From: Rubrivivax sp.
Lineage (GTDB): Bacteria; Pseudomonadota; Gammaproteobacteria; Burkholderiales; Burkholderiaceae_C
DNA length: 64,000 nucleotides
Reading direction: 5' to 3'
NCBI GenBank assembly: GCA_019635285.1
Contig: JAHBZS010000017.1
Coordinates: 1 to 64,000, forward strand
Part shown: positions 19,873 through 33,903 of the stretch, one piece after another
Position numbering within the stretch: the first letter of the stretch is position 1
Layout of the letters: each line of letters opens with the position of its first letter
The notes under the pieces: generated by a model
What the model was told of the DNA's origin: nothing
What the model saw: the letters and a program-made list of their open reading frames with translations, nothing else
Database searches by the model: none
Position numbers and translations under genes: made by a program

Positions 19873-22800
19873 CTAGACGAGCACGCGCTCGATGCCGCCC
19901 CGGTTGGCGTCGGCCACGTAGCGCGGCAGCCAGTCCGGGCCGAGTATCTTGTGGGCCATCTCGACGACGATGTAGTCGGCCTCGAGCAGGCCATTGGACA
20001 GGTCCTCGCCGTAGCGGCTCAGGCCCTGCAGGCAGCTGGGGCAGGAGGTCAGGATCTTTACCGGCCCGCTGGTGCCCACGCTGCCGGTGGCGCGCAGCGC
20101 GGCCTCGTCCTTGCGCAGTTCCTCTTCCTTGCGGAAGCGCACCTGGGTGGAGATATCCGGCCGCGTCACGCCCAAGGTGCCGCTTTCGCCGCAGCAGCGC
20201 GCGCTCTGCAGCACCTGCGGGCCGACCAGCGCCTTCACCGTCTTCAACGGCTCCTGCAGCTTCATCGGGCTGTGGCACGGGTCGTGGTACAGGTAGCCGC
20301 CGTCGCCGTCGAGCTTGATGCCCTTCTCCAGCAGGTACTCATGGATGTCGATGATGCGGCAGCCCGGGAAGATGTCCTCGAACTTGTAGCCCTGCAGCTG
20401 GTCGTAGCAGGTGCCGCAGCTGACCACCACGGTCTTGATGTCCAGGTAGTTCAGCGTGTTGGCCACGCGGTGGAACAGCACCCGGTTGTCGGTGATCATG
20501 CGCTCGGCCTTGTCGTACTGGCCCGAGCCGCGCTGCGGGTAGCCGCAGCACAGGTAGCCCGGCGGCAGCACCGTCTGCACGCCCGCATGCCACAGCATCG
20601 CCTGCGTCGCCAGGCCCACCTGGCTGAACAGCCGCTCCGAGCCGCAGCCGGGGAAGTAGAACACCGCCTCGCTCTCGGCCGTGGTCGCCGCCGGGTTGCG
20701 GATGATGGGCACGTAGTCCCGGTCTTCGATGTCCAGCAGCGCGCGCGCGGTCTTCTTCGGCAGGCCGCCCGGCATCTTCTTGTTGATGAAGTGGATCACC
20801 TGTTCCTTCACCGGCGCGGGCCCCAGCGTCGCCGGCGGCGCCGCCGTCTGCTTGCGCGCCAGCCGCTTGAACAGGTCGTTGGCGATGCGCTGCGCCTTGA
20901 AGCCCAGGCCGACCATGCCGGCGCGCACGGTCTTGATGATGCGCGGGTCGGTGGCGTTGAGGAAGAACATCGCCGCCGCATTGCCCGGCCTGAAGCTCTT
21001 GCGCCCCATCTTGCGCAACAGGTTGCGCATGTTCATCGTCACGTCGCCGAAGTCGATCTTCACCGGGCACGGCGACAGGCACTTGTGGCACACCGTGCAG
21101 TGGTCGGCCACGTCCTCGAAGTCCTCCCAGTGCGCCAGGCTGACGCCGCGGCGCGTCTGCTCCTCGTAGAGGAAAGCCTCGATGAGCAGCGACGTCGCCA
21201 GGATCTTGTTGCGCGGGCTGTACAGCAGGTTGGCACGCGGCACGTGCGTGGCGCACACCGGCTTGCACTTGCCGCAGCGCAGGCAGTCCTTGACGCTGTC
21301 GCTGATGGCGCCGATGTCGCTCTGCTGCATGATCAGCGATTCGTGGCCCATCAGCCCGAAGCTGGGCGTGTAGGCCGCGCTCAGGTCCGCGGGCCGCACA
21401 TCGCCGCCGAAGCTGGCGCCCGGCCGGGCACCAGGCCGCCCCAAGCCCGGCGCGCCCCCTTGGGGGGCCGGCATCGCTGGCGATGCCTGGGGCGCCCGGA
21501 TGAGCTTGCCCTTGTTGAAGCGTCCCTCGGGGTCGATACGCGCCTTGTAGTCCGCGAAGGGCTGCAGCTCGGCGTCGCTCAGGAACTCGAGCTTGGTGAT
21601 GCCGATGCCGTGTTCGCCGCTGATCACGCCGTCCAGCCGGCGCGCCAACGCCATGATGCGCGCCACCGTCTCGTGCGCCGTCTGCAGCATCGCGTAGTGG
21701 TCGCTGTTGACGGGGATGTTGGTGTGCACGTTGCCGTCGCCGGCATGCATGTGCAGCGCCACCCAGACCCGCCCGCGCAGCACCTCCTGGTGGATGCGCT
21801 TGCATTCGCGCACGATCGGCTCGAAAGGCGCCCCGGAGAACAGCGCCTGCAGGGGGCTTAGGATCTGCGTCTTCCACGAGGCGCGCAGCGTCTTGTCCTG
21901 CAGCATCGCGAACAGCGTGCGGCCCGGTTGGCCAGGTTCGTCCGGCTGCACCACGTCCAGCTGCGCCAGCCAGAACTGCCACAGCTCGCGCACCTCGCGC
22001 AGCAGCTGCAGCACCTGCTGCACCCGGTCTTCCAGCAGCTCGGCGCTGGGCAGCGCCACCGCCTCGTCGGCCTTGCCCAGCGGCAGGTCGCCGCGGCTGA
22101 AGAAGGCCTCCAGCGCCTCGGCCAGCTCGATCTTGTTGCGCAGGCTCAGCTCGACGTTCAGGCGCTCGATGCCCTCGGTGTACTCGCCCATGCGCGGCAG
22201 CGGGATGACCACGTCCTCGTTGACCTTGAAGGCGTTGGTGTGCCGCGCGATGGCCGCGGTACACTTGCGGTCCAGCCAGAACTTCTTGCGCGCCTCGGCG
22301 CTGACGGCGACGAAGCCCTCGGCGCCGCGCGAGTTGGCGATGCGCACCACCTCGCTGGTGGCCCGCGCCACGGCATCGGGGTCGTCGCCGACGATGTCGC
22401 CGAACAGCGCCATCTTCGGCAGCCCGCCGCGCTTGCTCTTGGTGCTGTAGCCCACCGCGCGCAGGTAGCGGTCGTCCAGGTGCTCCAGCCCGGCCAGGAT
22501 GGCGCCGCCGCGGGCGGTCTCGGCGAACAGGTAGTCCTTGATCTCGACGATGCTCGGCACGGCGTCCTTCGGGTTGCCGAAAAACTCCAGGCACACCGTG
22601 CGGGTATGCGCCGGCATGCGGTGCAGCAGCCAGCGCGCGCTGGTGATCAGGCCGTCGCAGCCTTCCTTCTGGATGCCCGGCAGGCCGGCCAGGAACTTGT
22701 CGGTGACGTCCTTGCCCAGCCCTGCCTTGCGGAAGGTGGCGCCGGGAATCTCCAGTTGCTCGGTGCGCTCCAGCGTGCGCCCGTCGGCGGCGAAGTACTT

Positions 22801-23865
22801 CAGCTCGAAGCGCGCCAGCGCTGCATCGTGGATCTTGCCCAGGTTGTGGCCCAGCCGTGTCACTTCCAGCCACTTGGCCTCGGGCGTGACCATGCGCCAG
22901 CTGACCAGGTTGTCCAGCGCCGTGCCCCACAGCACCGCCTTCTTGCCGCCGGCATTCATGGCGATGTTGCCGCCGATGCAGCTGGCCTCCGCCGACGTGG
23001 GGTCGACGGCGAACACCAGGCCGGCGCGCTCGGCGGCATCGGCCACGCGCTGCGTCACCACGCCGGCGCCGGTGTGGATGGTCGCCACCTCGCGGTCGAC
23101 GCCGGGCAGGCGCTGCCATTCGACCTCGCCCAGGGCTTCGAGCTTCTCGGTATTGATGACCGCGCTCTGCCAGGTCAGCGGCACGGCGCTGCCGGTGTAG
23201 CCGGTGCCGCCGCCGCGCGGGATGATGGTCAGCCCGAGCTCGATGCAGCCCTGCACCAGCGCCGCCATCTCGGCCTCGGTGTCCGGCGTCAGCACGACGA
23301 AGGGGTACTCGACGCGCCAGTCGGTGGCGTCGGTGACGTGCGACACGCGCGACAGGCCGTCGAACTTGAGGTTGTCCTTGGCAGTGACGCGGCCCAGCAC
23401 GCGGCGCGTCGCCTTGCGCAGGTCCCACACGCGGCGGAACTGCGCGGCAAAGGCCTCGACCGCGTCGCGCGCGGCCTGCAACAGTTCGCCGACCAGCGCA
23501 TCGCGCTCGGCATCGGCCGCCGCATCGCGGCGGCGCTCGACCTCGTTCAAGCGGTGGTGCAGCGCGTCGACCAACATCTGCCGGCGCTTGGGGTTGTCCA
23601 GCAGGTCGTCTTCGAGGTACGGGTTGCGCTGCACCACCCAGATGTCGCCCAGCACTTCGTAGAGCATGCGCGCCGAGCGGCCGGTGCGCCGTTCCTGCCG
23701 CAGCAGGGTCAGCAGCTCCCAGGCCCGCGCGCCCAGCAGGCGCAGCACGATCTCCCGGTCGGAAAACGAGGTGTAGTTGTACGGAATCTCGCGCAGGCGC
23801 GGCGCGCCTTCCGCCTCACCGCGGGCGTGGTCCAGCGCGGGATCGAAGAGCTGCGGTGCGTTCAT
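19873..23865 (-). CDS. DUF3683 FAD-linked oxidase / Fe-S oxidoreductase fusion
   Basis: A 1330-residue cytoplasmic oxidoreductase. An N-terminal DUF3683 region (1-170) is followed by an FAD-binding PCMH domain with [11 protein letters not shown] at about 217-227, then an FAD-linked oxidase C-terminal domain with [11 protein letters not shown] and GEHGIG. After a low-complexity linker (about 793-824) comes a GlpC/LutA-like half: two 4Fe-4S clusters ([11 protein letters not shown] and [14 protein letters not shown]) and a pair of cysteine-rich CCG domains ([26 protein letters not shown]). This is the layout of D-lactate or glycolate-type dehydrogenases; the substrate is unknown. The linker coincides with a palindromic repeat. 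Start ATG at 23865 is chosen for length. Confidence 0.87.
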   Translation of the reverse strand: MNAPQLFDPALDHARGEAEGAPRLREIPYNYTSFSDREIVLRLLGARAWELLTLLRQERRTGRSARMLYEVLGDIWVVQRNPYLEDDLLDNPKRRQMLVDALHHRLNEVERRRDAAADAERDALVGELLQAARDAVEAFAAQFRRVWDLRKATRRVLGRVTAKDNLKFDGLSRVSHVTDATDWRVEYPFVVLTPDTEAEMAALVQGCIELGLTIIPRGGGTGYTGSAVPLTWQSAVINTEKLEALGEVEWQRLPGVDREVATIHTGAGVVTQRVADAAERAGLVFAVDPTSAEASCIGGNIAMNAGGKKAVLWGTALDNLVSWRMVTPEAKWLEVTRLGHNLGKIHDAALARFELKYFAADGRTLERTEQLEIPGATFRKAGLGKDVTDKFLAGLPGIQKEGCDGLITSARWLLHRMPAHTRTVCLEFFGNPKDAVPSIVEIKDYLFAETARGGAILAGLEHLDDRYLRAVGYSTKSKRGGLPKMALFGDIVGDDPDAVARATSEVVRIANSRGAEGFVAVSAEARKKFWLDRKCTAAIARHTNAFKVNEDVVIPLPRMGEYTEGIERLNVELSLRNKIELAEALEAFFSRGDLPLGKADEAVALPSAELLEDRVQQVLQLLREVRELWQFWLAQLDVVQPDEPGQPGRTLFAMLQDKTLRASWKTQILSPLQALFSGAPFEPIVRECKRIHQEVLRGRVWVALHMHAGDGNVHTNIPVNSDHYAMLQTAHETVARIMALARRLDGVISGEHGIGITKLEFLSDAELQPFADYKARIDPEGRFNKGKLIRAPQASPAMPAPQGGAPGLGRPGARPGASFGGDVRPADLSAAYTPSFGLMGHESLIMQQSDIGAISDSVKDCLRCGKCKPVCATHVPRANLLYSPRNKILATSLLIEAFLYEEQTRRGVSLAHWEDFEDVADHCTVCHKCLSPCPVKIDFGDVTMNMRNLLRKMGRKSFRPGNAAAMFFLNATDPRIIKTVRAGMVGLGFKAQRIANDLFKRLARKQTAAPPATLGPAPVKEQVIHFINKKMPGGLPKKTARALLDIEDRDYVPIIRNPAATTAESEAVFYFPGCGSERLFSQVGLATQAMLWHAGVQTVLPPGYLCCGYPQRGSGQYDKAERMITDNRVLFHRVANTLNYLDIKTVVVSCGTCYDQLQGYKFEDIFPGCRIIDIHEYLLEKGIKLDGDGGYLYHDPCHSPMKLQEPLKTVKALVGPQVLQSARCCGESGTLGVTRPDISTQVRFRKEEELRKDEAALRATGSVGTSGPVKILTSCPSCLQGLSRYGEDLSNGLLEADYIVVEMAHKILGPDWLPRYVADANRGGIERVLV
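21437..21496. repeat. palindromic repeat inside a coding region
   Basis: Nested palindromes lie within the DUF3683 gene: CGCCCC/GGGGCG outer arms, GCGCCCCCTTGGGGGG, and a GCATCG/CGATGC hairpin. The sequence style matches the intergenic repeats of this window. It encodes a Pro/Gly/Ala linker between the flavin and Fe-S halves. Confidence 0.45.
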
Positions 23866-23905
23866 GGACTTCGTGACGGCGGCCAGGCCGCGGTGCAAAC
23901 GCGGC

Positions 23906-23911
23906 ATTATC
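23906..23911 (-). promoter_or_regulatory. possible -10 of the DUF3683 gene
   Basis: GATAAT on the minus strand, about 40 nt before the ATG at 23865. The 179-bp gap between this gene and the divergent ugpB also holds a GGGCACAGTGCCC palindrome at 24001-24013. Confidence 0.35.
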
Positions 23912-24044
23912 GCAGTGCAGCATCGTTGGCACGCGCGGCGGGTTATCCCCGTAGCCGCAAGCGATGCAGGTATGAAAGAAACGCGGTTGTCACGCAAGAC
24001 GGGCACAGTGCCCGGCCTGCAGCCTGCTGCGTCACGGAGGATTC

Positions 24045-25364
24045 ATGAAACTGAAATCGCTTGCCTGGGCCCTGGGGGCCTGCTCGTTGTGGACCGCGCT
24101 GCCGGCGCAGGCGCAGACCGAGATCCAGTGGTGGCACTCGATGACCGCCGTCAACAACGAATGGGTCAACGACCTGGCCAAGCAGTTCAACGACAGCCAG
24201 AAGGCCTACAAGATCGTGCCCACCTACAAGGGCAGCTACACCGATTCCTTCACCGCCGCCATCGCCGCCTTCCGCGCCGGCCAGGCGCCGCACATCCTGC
24301 AGGTCTTCGAGGTCGGCACCGCGACGATGATGGCCAGCAAGGGCGCCAGCGTGCCGGTGGGCAAGGTGATGAAGGACGCCGGCTACAAGTTCGACCCGTC
24401 GGCCTACATCCCCGCGGTGGCCGGCTACTACACCGCGCCCAACGGCGAGATGCTGAGCTTCCCGTTCAACAGCTCGACCACCGTGTTCTACGTCAACAAA
24501 GACGCCTTCAAGGCCGCCGGCATCGATACCACCAAGCTGCCGGCCACCTGGTCCGACGTGGCCGCCGCCGCGGCCAAGCTGAAGGCCTCCGGCCACAAGT
24601 GCCCGCTGACCGTGGCCTGGCAGGGCTGGACGCAGTTGGAGAGCTTCTCCACCTGGCACAACACCGAGCTGGCGACCAAGAAGAACGGCCTGGCCGGCTG
24701 GGACGCGCGGCTGGTGGCGAATTCGCCGCTGCACGTGCGCCACATCGAGAATCTGGGCAACCTGGCCAAGCAGGGCATCTTCATCTACAAGGGCCGCGAC
24801 AACATCCCCGAGGCGACCTTCGTCTCCGGCGAGTGCGCGATGATCACCACGTCCTCGGGCTTCTACGGCAACGTCAAGAAGAACGCCAAGTTCGACTTCG
24901 CGGTGACCACGCTGCCCTACTACGCCGACGTGCCGGGTGCGCCGCAGAACACGGTCATCGGCGGCGCCAGCCTGTGGGTCATGTCGGGCAAGAAGCCTGA
25001 TGAATACAAGGGCGTCGCGGCCTTCTTCAACTTCCTGTCCAACCCCGAGGTGCAATCGGCCAGCCACAAGCGCACCGGCTACCTGCCGATCACCATGGCG
25101 GCCTACCAGCTGACCGACAAGTCGGGCTTCTACAAGGAGAACCCGGGCACCGACACCGCGGTGAACCAGATGATCCGCAAGGTCACCGACAAGTCGCGCG
25201 GCATCCGGCTGGGCAACTACGTGCAGATCCGCCGCATCGCCGACGAGGAACTCGAAGGCGTGTGGGCCGGCAAGAAGACCGCCAAGGAAGCGCTTGACGC
25301 CTATGTCAAGCGCGGCAACGAACTGCTCGAGCGCTTCGAGAAAGGCATCAAGTCCGGCTCCTGA
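24045..25364 (+). CDS. ugpB: sn-glycerol-3-phosphate ABC transporter, periplasmic binding protein
   Basis: A 439-residue solute-binding protein. A signal peptide of about 24 residues ends PAQAQ before TEIQWWHSM. The mature part has the UgpB pattern: IQWWHSMTAVNNEWVN, FPFNSSTTVFYVNKDAF, and a long C-terminal helix region rich in Lys/Glu. It binds glycerol-3-phosphate or glycerophosphodiesters. A strong CGGAGG ribosome site lies 5 nt before the ATG. It starts the operon ugpB-ugpA-ugpE-ugpC-ugpQ. Confidence 0.93.
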   Translation: MKLKSLAWALGACSLWTALPAQAQTEIQWWHSMTAVNNEWVNDLAKQFNDSQKAYKIVPTYKGSYTDSFTAAIAAFRAGQAPHILQVFEVGTATMMASKGASVPVGKVMKDAGYKFDPSAYIPAVAGYYTAPNGEMLSFPFNSSTTVFYVNKDAFKAAGIDTTKLPATWSDVAAAAAKLKASGHKCPLTVAWQGWTQLESFSTWHNTELATKKNGLAGWDARLVANSPLHVRHIENLGNLAKQGIFIYKGRDNIPEATFVSGECAMITTSSGFYGNVKKNAKFDFAVTTLPYYADVPGAPQNTVIGGASLWVMSGKKPDEYKGVAAFFNFLSNPEVQSASHKRTGYLPITMAAYQLTDKSGFYKENPGTDTAVNQMIRKVTDKSRGIRLGNYVQIRRIADEELEGVWAGKKTAKEALDAYVKRGNELLERFEKGIKSGS

Positions 25365-25376
25365 GCGGCGCGCGCC

Positions 25377-26264
25377 ATGGCGGCCGAGAAACGCGTCGTC
25401 TTCCGCTCGCGCTGGCTGCCCTGGGCGTTGCTGGCGCCGCAGGCGGCCATCATCGCGGTGTTCTTCTTCTGGCCCGCGGGCCAGGCGCTGGTGCAGTCGT
25501 TCCAGCAGTCCGACGCCTTCGGCACCTCGGTCGATTGGGTCGGGCTGGAGAACTTCCGCAACCTGTGGAACGACCCCACCTACCTGGCGTCGTTCTGGAC
25601 CACCGCGGTGTTCTCGGTGCTGGTGGCCTCCATCGGCATCGGCCTGTCACTGTTCCTGGCGGTGTTCGCCGACCGCGTGATCAAGGGCGCCACCTTCTAC
25701 CGCACGCTGCTGATCTGGCCCTATGCCGTGGCACCGGCCGTGGCCGGCGTGCTGTGGATGTTCATGTTCGCGCCCAGCGTCGGCATCCTGTCCTACGTGC
25801 TGCAGCAGGTCGGCATCGAGTGGAACTTCCTGCTCAACGGCACGCAGGCCATGGTGCTGATCGTCACCGCGGCGGTGTGGAAGCAGCTGTCCTACAACTT
25901 CCTGTTCTTCCTGGCCGGGCTGCAGGCGATCCCGAAGTCGCTGGTCGAAGCCGCGGCCATCGACGGCGCGCAGCCATGGCGGCGCTTCTGGACCATCCAG
26001 TTCCCGCTGCTGTCGCCGGTCACCTTCTTCCTGCTGGTCATCAACGTCGTCTACGCCTTCTTCGACACCTTCGCCATCGTCGATGCCTCCACCCAGGGCG
26101 GCCCCGGCAAGGACACCGCGATCCTGGTCTACAAGGTCTACTACGACGGCTTCAAGGCACTGGACCTGGGCGGCTCGGCGGCGCAGTCGGTGGTGCTGAT
26201 CGTCATCGTGGTGGCGCTCACGGTGATCCAGTTCCGCTTCATCGAGAAGCGCGTCACCTACTAG
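25377..26264 (+). CDS. ugpA: sn-glycerol-3-phosphate ABC transporter permease UgpA
   Basis: A 295-residue inner-membrane permease with six hydrophobic segments. The EAA loop reads [19 protein letters not shown] near residue 190, which contacts the UgpC ATPase. Length and motif are standard for MalF-type permeases. It starts 12 nt after ugpB and is followed 7 nt later by ugpE. Confidence 0.93.
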   Translation: MAAEKRVVFRSRWLPWALLAPQAAIIAVFFFWPAGQALVQSFQQSDAFGTSVDWVGLENFRNLWNDPTYLASFWTTAVFSVLVASIGIGLSLFLAVFADRVIKGATFYRTLLIWPYAVAPAVAGVLWMFMFAPSVGILSYVLQQVGIEWNFLLNGTQAMVLIVTAAVWKQLSYNFLFFLAGLQAIPKSLVEAAAIDGAQPWRRFWTIQFPLLSPVTFFLLVINVVYAFFDTFAIVDASTQGGPGKDTAILVYKVYYDGFKALDLGGSAAQSVVLIVIVVALTVIQFRFIEKRVTY

Positions 26265-26271
26265 ATCCGCC

Positions 26272-27123
26272 ATGGTCGAACGCCGCCCGCTGCTGACGCT
26301 GCTCGCCCACCTGGTGCTGGTGCTGGGCGTCATCGCCGTGGCGCTGCCGGTGTACATCACCTTCGTCGCCAGCACGCGCAGCAACGAGGACATCATCCAC
26401 CCGCCGATGCCGATGACCCCGGGCAGCCACCTGGTGGAGAACTACCGCACGGTGCTGGACGGCACGCGCCAGGGCCAGGGCTCCAAGGCGCCGGTGGCGC
26501 GCATGATGTGGATCAGCCTGGTGTCGGCGCTGGTCATCGCCATCGGCAAGATCGTCATCTCGCTGCTCTCGGCCTTTGCGCTGGTCTACTTCCGCTTCCC
26601 GTTCCGGCAGGCCTGCTTCTGGGCCATCTTCGTCACCTTGATGCTGCCGGTGGAGGTGCGCATCCTGCCCACCTACAAGGTCGTCTCCGACCTGGGGATG
26701 CTGAACACCTACGCCGGGCTGACCGTGCCGCTGATCGCGTCGGCCACGGCCACCTTCTTGTTCCGCCAGTTCTTCATGACCGTGCCGGACGAGTTGGTGG
26801 AGGCCGCCCGCGTCGATGGCGCCGGGCCGATGCGCTTCTTCAAGGACGTGCTGGTGCCGCTGTCGTCGACGTCCATCGCGGCGCTGTTCGTCATCCAGTT
26901 CATCTACGGCTGGAACCAGTACCTGTGGCCGTTGCTGGTGACCACCGACGAGTCGATGTACCCGGTGGTCATCGGCATCAAGCGCATGATCTCCGGCGGC
27001 GACGCGCAGACCGAATGGAGCGCGGTGATGGCCACCGCGATGCTGGCGATGATCCCGCCGGCGATCGTCGTCATGCTGATGCAGAAGTGGTTCGTCAAGG
27101 GCCTCGTGGACAGCGAGAAATGA
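26272..27123 (+). CDS. ugpE: sn-glycerol-3-phosphate ABC transporter permease UgpE
   Basis: A 283-residue MalG-type permease, partner of UgpA. It has about six membrane segments; the EAA loop is [20 protein letters not shown] near residue 177. The periplasmic loop after the first segment (residues 37-75) and the [11 protein letters not shown] stretch are typical of UgpE. After it the operon is interrupted by 145 bp containing a palindromic repeat before ugpC. Confidence 0.93.
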   Translation: MVERRPLLTLLAHLVLVLGVIAVALPVYITFVASTRSNEDIIHPPMPMTPGSHLVENYRTVLDGTRQGQGSKAPVARMMWISLVSALVIAIGKIVISLLSAFALVYFRFPFRQACFWAIFVTLMLPVEVRILPTYKVVSDLGMLNTYAGLTVPLIASATATFLFRQFFMTVPDELVEAARVDGAGPMRFFKDVLVPLSSTSIAALFVIQFIYGWNQYLWPLLVTTDESMYPVVIGIKRMISGGDAQTEWSAVMATAMLAMIPPAIVVMLMQKWFVKGLVDSEK

Positions 27124-27126
27124 CCC

Positions 27127-27205
27127 ACCCCCTACGCGCTCCGCGCGCCCCCTCAAGGGGGCAACACCTGCGGCCCGGCAAAGCCGGTTCCGCGGTGTTC
27201 GCTCG
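27127..27205. repeat. palindromic intergenic repeat between ugpE and ugpC
   Basis: Contains the GCCCCCTCAAGGGGGC hairpin followed by a CGGCCCGGCAAAGCCGG hairpin. It aligns over about 75 bp with the reverse complement of the repeat at 30408-30492. It may trim or attenuate the ugp mRNA between ugpE and ugpC. Confidence 0.55.
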
Positions 27206-27268
27206 ATGCGCGCGCTTTTCACGACACATGGGTGGCGCCGGCGGCGCTGCTCTTCAATCCGAAATCCG

Positions 27269-28326
<1,058 letters not shown>

Positions 28327-28330
<4 letters not shown>

Positions 28331-29076
28331 ACGGCGGCTGGCCCTTGCCGCGGTGGATCGCCCACCGCGGCGCCGGCAAGCTGGCGCCGGAGAACACCTT
28401 GGCGGCATTCAGGCTGGGCGCGCAGCACGGCTACACGGCCTTCGAATGCGACGTGAAGCTCAGCGCCGACGGCGTGCCCTTCCTGCTGCACGACGCCACG
28501 CTGGAGCGCACCACCGACGCCACCGGCGAGGCCGGCGCACGCAGTTGGTCCGAGCTGTCGCGGCTGGATGCCGGCGGCTGGCATAGCGCGCCCTACGCCG
28601 GCGAGCCGCTGCCCAGCCTGCAGGCCATCGCCGGCTTCCTGCGCGCCAACGGCTATGCGCTGGACCTGGAGATCAAGCCCACGCCCGGCACCGAGGCACA
28701 CACCGGTGCCGTGGTCGCGGCCGAGGTGCTGCGGCTGTGGCAGGGTCACGGACATGGACAACCCGCACCGATGCCCTTGCTGAGTTCGTTCCAGCCGGAG
28801 GCGCTGCGCGCCGCGCGCCAGGCCGCGCCGCAGCTGGGGCGCGCGCTGCTGCTGGACCGGCTGCCCGACGATCCGCTGGCACCGGCGCTGGCGCTGCAGT
28901 GCGTGGCGCTGATCACCGACCACCGGCTGATGGACGAGGCGCTGGTCCGCCGGCTGCATGGCGCCGGGCTGCGCGCGCTGGTCTATACCGTCAACGATGC
29001 GACGCGGGCTCAGGCCCTGCTGGACTTCGGCGTCGACGGCATCGTCACCGACGCGGTGGACCGGCTCGGCCCCTAG
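28327..29076 (+). CDS. ugpQ: glycerophosphodiester phosphodiesterase
   Basis: A 249-residue cytoplasmic GDPD enzyme that splits imported glycerophosphodiesters into glycerol-3-phosphate and an alcohol. Catalytic motifs are [15 protein letters not shown] near residue 10 and [11 protein letters not shown] with [11 protein letters not shown] around residues 39-62; LEIKPTPG follows. There is no signal peptide, in keeping with action after uptake. It is coupled to ugpC by an ATGA overlap and ends the operon, convergent with argJ. Confidence 0.92.
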
Positions 29077-29080
29077 GCGT

Positions 29081-29120
29081 CTGGGCGGCGGACCTCGGCA
29101 CCCGCGCCGAGATGGCCCAG
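29081..29120. terminator. nested hairpin between convergent ugpQ and argJ
   Basis: Outer arms CTGGGC (29081-29086) and GCCCAG (29115-29120) enclose CTCGGC (29094-29099) and GCCGAG (29106-29111). There is no T-tract, so intrinsic termination is uncertain, but the location fits a bidirectional stop. Confidence 0.4.
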
Positions 29121-29124
29121 GCTG

Positions 29125-30354
29125 CTAGCTGCGGTAGTCGGCGTTGATGCTGACGTAGTCGTGCGACAGGTCGCAGGTCCACACCGTGGCGCTGGCCGCG
29201 CCGCGGTGCAGGTCGACGCGCACGGTGATCTCCGCCTGCTTCATCACGCGCTGGCCCTGCTCTTCGGCATAGGCCGGATGGCGCCCGCCTTTGACGGCGA
29301 CATGCACGTCGTCGAGGAACAGGTCGATCAGCGTCTGGTCCAGATCGTCGATGCCGGCATAGCCCACCGCCGCCAGGATGCGCCCCAGGTTGGGGTCGCT
29401 GGCGAAGAAGGCCGTCTTGACCAGCGGCGAATGCGCGATCGCATAGGCCACCTTGCGGCATTCGGCGACGTCGCGCCCGCCGTCCACCTGCACGGTGATG
29501 AACTTGGTGGCGCCTTCGCCGTCGCGCACGATGGCCTGCGCCAGCTGCTGCGCCACGTCGATCAGCGCGGCGCGCAAGGCGGCGCCGTCGCCGCTGTCCA
29601 GCTGCGTCACCGGCGCATGGCCCGCCTGGTGCGTGGCGATGAGCACGAAGGAGTCGTTGGTCGAGGTGTCGCCATCGATGGTGATGCGGTTGAAGGAGGC
29701 GTCGGCCGCCTCCTGCACCAGGCGCTGCATCAGCGCCGGGGCGATGGCCGCGTCGGTGGCCACGAAGCCCAGCATCGTCGCCATGTTCGGCCGGATCATG
29801 CCGGCGCCCTTGGAGATGCCGGTGATGTGGACCGTCTTGCCGCCGATCTGCAGCTGGCGCGACGCCGCCTTGGGCAAGGTGTCGGTGGTCATGATCGCCT
29901 CGGCGGCCAGCGCCCAGTGCGTCGGGCTGGCGTCGGCCAGTGCGGCCGGCAGCGCGGCCTCGATGCGCTCGTTGGGCAGCGTCTCCATGATCACGCCGGT
30001 GGAAAACGGCAGCACCTGCTGCGCATCAACCCCAAGCAGCTTGCCCAGCGCCGCACAGGTGGAACGCGCGCGGGCCAGCCCGTCGGCCCCGGTGCCGGCA
30101 TTGGCATTGCCGGTGTTGACGAGGATCGCGCGGATGCCCTGCCCCGCGGCCAGGTGCTCGCGGCACAGCAGCACCGGCGCGGCGCAGAAGCGGTTGGCGG
30201 TGAACACGCCGGCGACGCTGCTGCCTTCGGCCAGCTTGACCACCGTCAGGTCGCGGCGGTTGGCCTTGCGCACGCCGGCCATGGCGATGCCGAGTTCGAC
30301 GCCGCGCACCGCGTGCAGCGCGGCCGGGTCCGGGGCTTTCAGGTTGACGGGCAT
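29125..30354 (-). CDS. argJ: bifunctional ornithine acetyltransferase / N-acetylglutamate synthase
   Basis: A 409-residue arginine-pathway enzyme that moves the acetyl group from acetylornithine to glutamate. It carries the self-cleavage site in [14 protein letters not shown] (between Ala and Thr, near residue 193) and the DGDTSTNDS motif. Whether it is mono- or bifunctional cannot be read directly. ATG at 30354 gives the conserved [10 protein letters not shown] start. It stands alone, separated from secA by a palindromic repeat. argB, the next pathway enzyme, is at 51561. Confidence 0.94.
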   Translation of the reverse strand: MPVNLKAPDPAALHAVRGVELGIAMAGVRKANRRDLTVVKLAEGSSVAGVFTANRFCAAPVLLCREHLAAGQGIRAILVNTGNANAGTGADGLARARSTCAALGKLLGVDAQQVLPFSTGVIMETLPNERIEAALPAALADASPTHWALAAEAIMTTDTLPKAASRQLQIGGKTVHITGISKGAGMIRPNMATMLGFVATDAAIAPALMQRLVQEAADASFNRITIDGDTSTNDSFVLIATHQAGHAPVTQLDSGDGAALRAALIDVAQQLAQAIVRDGEGATKFITVQVDGGRDVAECRKVAYAIAHSPLVKTAFFASDPNLGRILAAVGYAGIDDLDQTLIDLFLDDVHVAVKGGRHPAYAEEQGQRVMKQAEITVRVDLHRGAASATVWTCDLSHDYVSINADYRS

Positions 30355-30407
30355 ATCAGCTGTCCTTGGTGCCAAGCAGCACTTCTACGCACCCGCTGGA
30401 CGCACCC

Positions 30408-30492
30408 AAGCGACCGCCGTGGATCCGGCCTTGCCGGCCCACCGGCGGCGCCCCTTTGAGGGGGGCGTGCGAAGCGCGCAGGGCGTGGTCCA
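30408..30492. repeat. palindromic intergenic repeat between secA and argJ
   Basis: The minus strand reads CGCCCCCCTCAAAGGGGCG and then GGGCCGGCAAGGCCGGATCC, aligning end to end with the repeat at 27127-27205 in the same order of hairpins. It fills most of the 138-bp gap and could terminate secA transcripts. Confidence 0.55.
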
Positions 30493-33246
<2,754 letters not shown>

Positions 33247-33446
33247 GCGGCATCACGAATGGGTGGGAAGCGGCGCTCTGCGCGGCCGGTCCGGGCACAC
33301 GCCCTAAAGGCATCCGGGCGCTGCAGAGTCAGGTGGGCGCCATCTCGCCGGAATGCAAGGCCCACCGCACCGGAAAGGGCCGGCGAGTTTAGCATCCGCG
33401 CCCCGGCACGAGGCCGTCCGGCGCCGTGCACGACTGGGCGTCTCGC

Positions 33447-33452
33447 TAGACT
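33447..33452 (+). promoter_or_regulatory. possible -10 of dciA
   Basis: TAGACT, 7 nt before the GTG start at 33460, predicting a leaderless message. The same hexamer at the same distance precedes the 2OG-oxygenase gene at 58002. Confidence 0.4.
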
Positions 33453-33459
33453 CGGCACC

Positions 33460-33783
33460 GTGCGCGACCGCAAGATTTCCACCCCGTCGACCCCCGGCAC
33501 CCTGGCCTTGGCCACGGCGCTGGACCAGAGCCAGCCGCTGGCACGCCTGCTGCAGCGGCTCAGCGAATCGCAGGCCCGCTTCGAGGCGGTGCAGGCGCAG
33601 CTGCCCGCGGCCTTGCGCGCCGCGGTCCGGCCGGGCCCGCTGGACGAGGCGGGCTGGACGCTGCTGGTGTCCAGCGGCGCGGCCGCCGCCAAGCTGCGCC
33701 AGTTGCTGCCCTCGCTGGAGACGGCGCTGCAGGCGGGCGGCTTCACGCCGCTGCCGATCCGCGTTCGCGTGCGCAGCGGCTGA
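33460..33783 (+). CDS. dciA: DciA family (DUF721) replication helicase loader-like protein
   Basis: A 107-residue protein starting with GTG (VRDRKIST). The second half, LLVSSGAAAAKLRQLLPSL followed by GFTPLPIRVRVRSG, matches the DUF721 domain, shown in Pseudomonas to be DciA, which assists DnaB helicase loading where DnaC is absent. It is divergent from secA and convergent with tRNA-Thr. In related genomes an M23 peptidase gene usually lies between dciA and secA; it is missing here. The start rests on the TAGACT 7 nt upstream and on domain length. Confidence 0.75.
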   Translation: MRDRKISTPSTPGTLALATALDQSQPLARLLQRLSESQARFEAVQAQLPAALRAAVRPGPLDEAGWTLLVSSGAAAAKLRQLLPSLETALQAGGFTPLPIRVRVRSG

Positions 33784-33800
33784 GTCGCCACGCGCAGAGG

Positions 33801-33876
33801 TGGTGCCGGCTGTCCGAATCGAACGGACGACCTTCCGCTTACAAGGCGGGTGCTCTACCAGCTGAGCTAAGCCGGC
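33801..33876 (-). tRNA. tRNA-Thr (TGT anticodon)
   Basis: A 76-nt cloverleaf on the minus strand with an encoded CCA end (TGG at 33801-33803). The acceptor arms GCCGGCT and AGCCGGC pair perfectly. The anticodon loop is CTTGTAA with TGT flanked by a CCGC/GCGG stem, and the T arm is GTCCG-TTCGATT-CGGAC. TGT reads ACA/ACG threonine codons. Confidence 0.95.
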
Positions 33877-33903
33877 ACGCTGAAGACGGATTCTAGGTTT
33901 GCG

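Noticed and set aside
24001-24013. GGGCACAGTGCCC palindrome as an operator, or a PhoB box before ugpB
   Set aside because: Only one copy is seen, and no pair of CTGTCAT-like units matching a PhoB box could be found in the gap.
33801-33876. tRNA-Thr as an integration site for a genomic island
   Set aside because: Flanking genes are normal housekeeping genes, with no integrase and no duplicated tRNA end.
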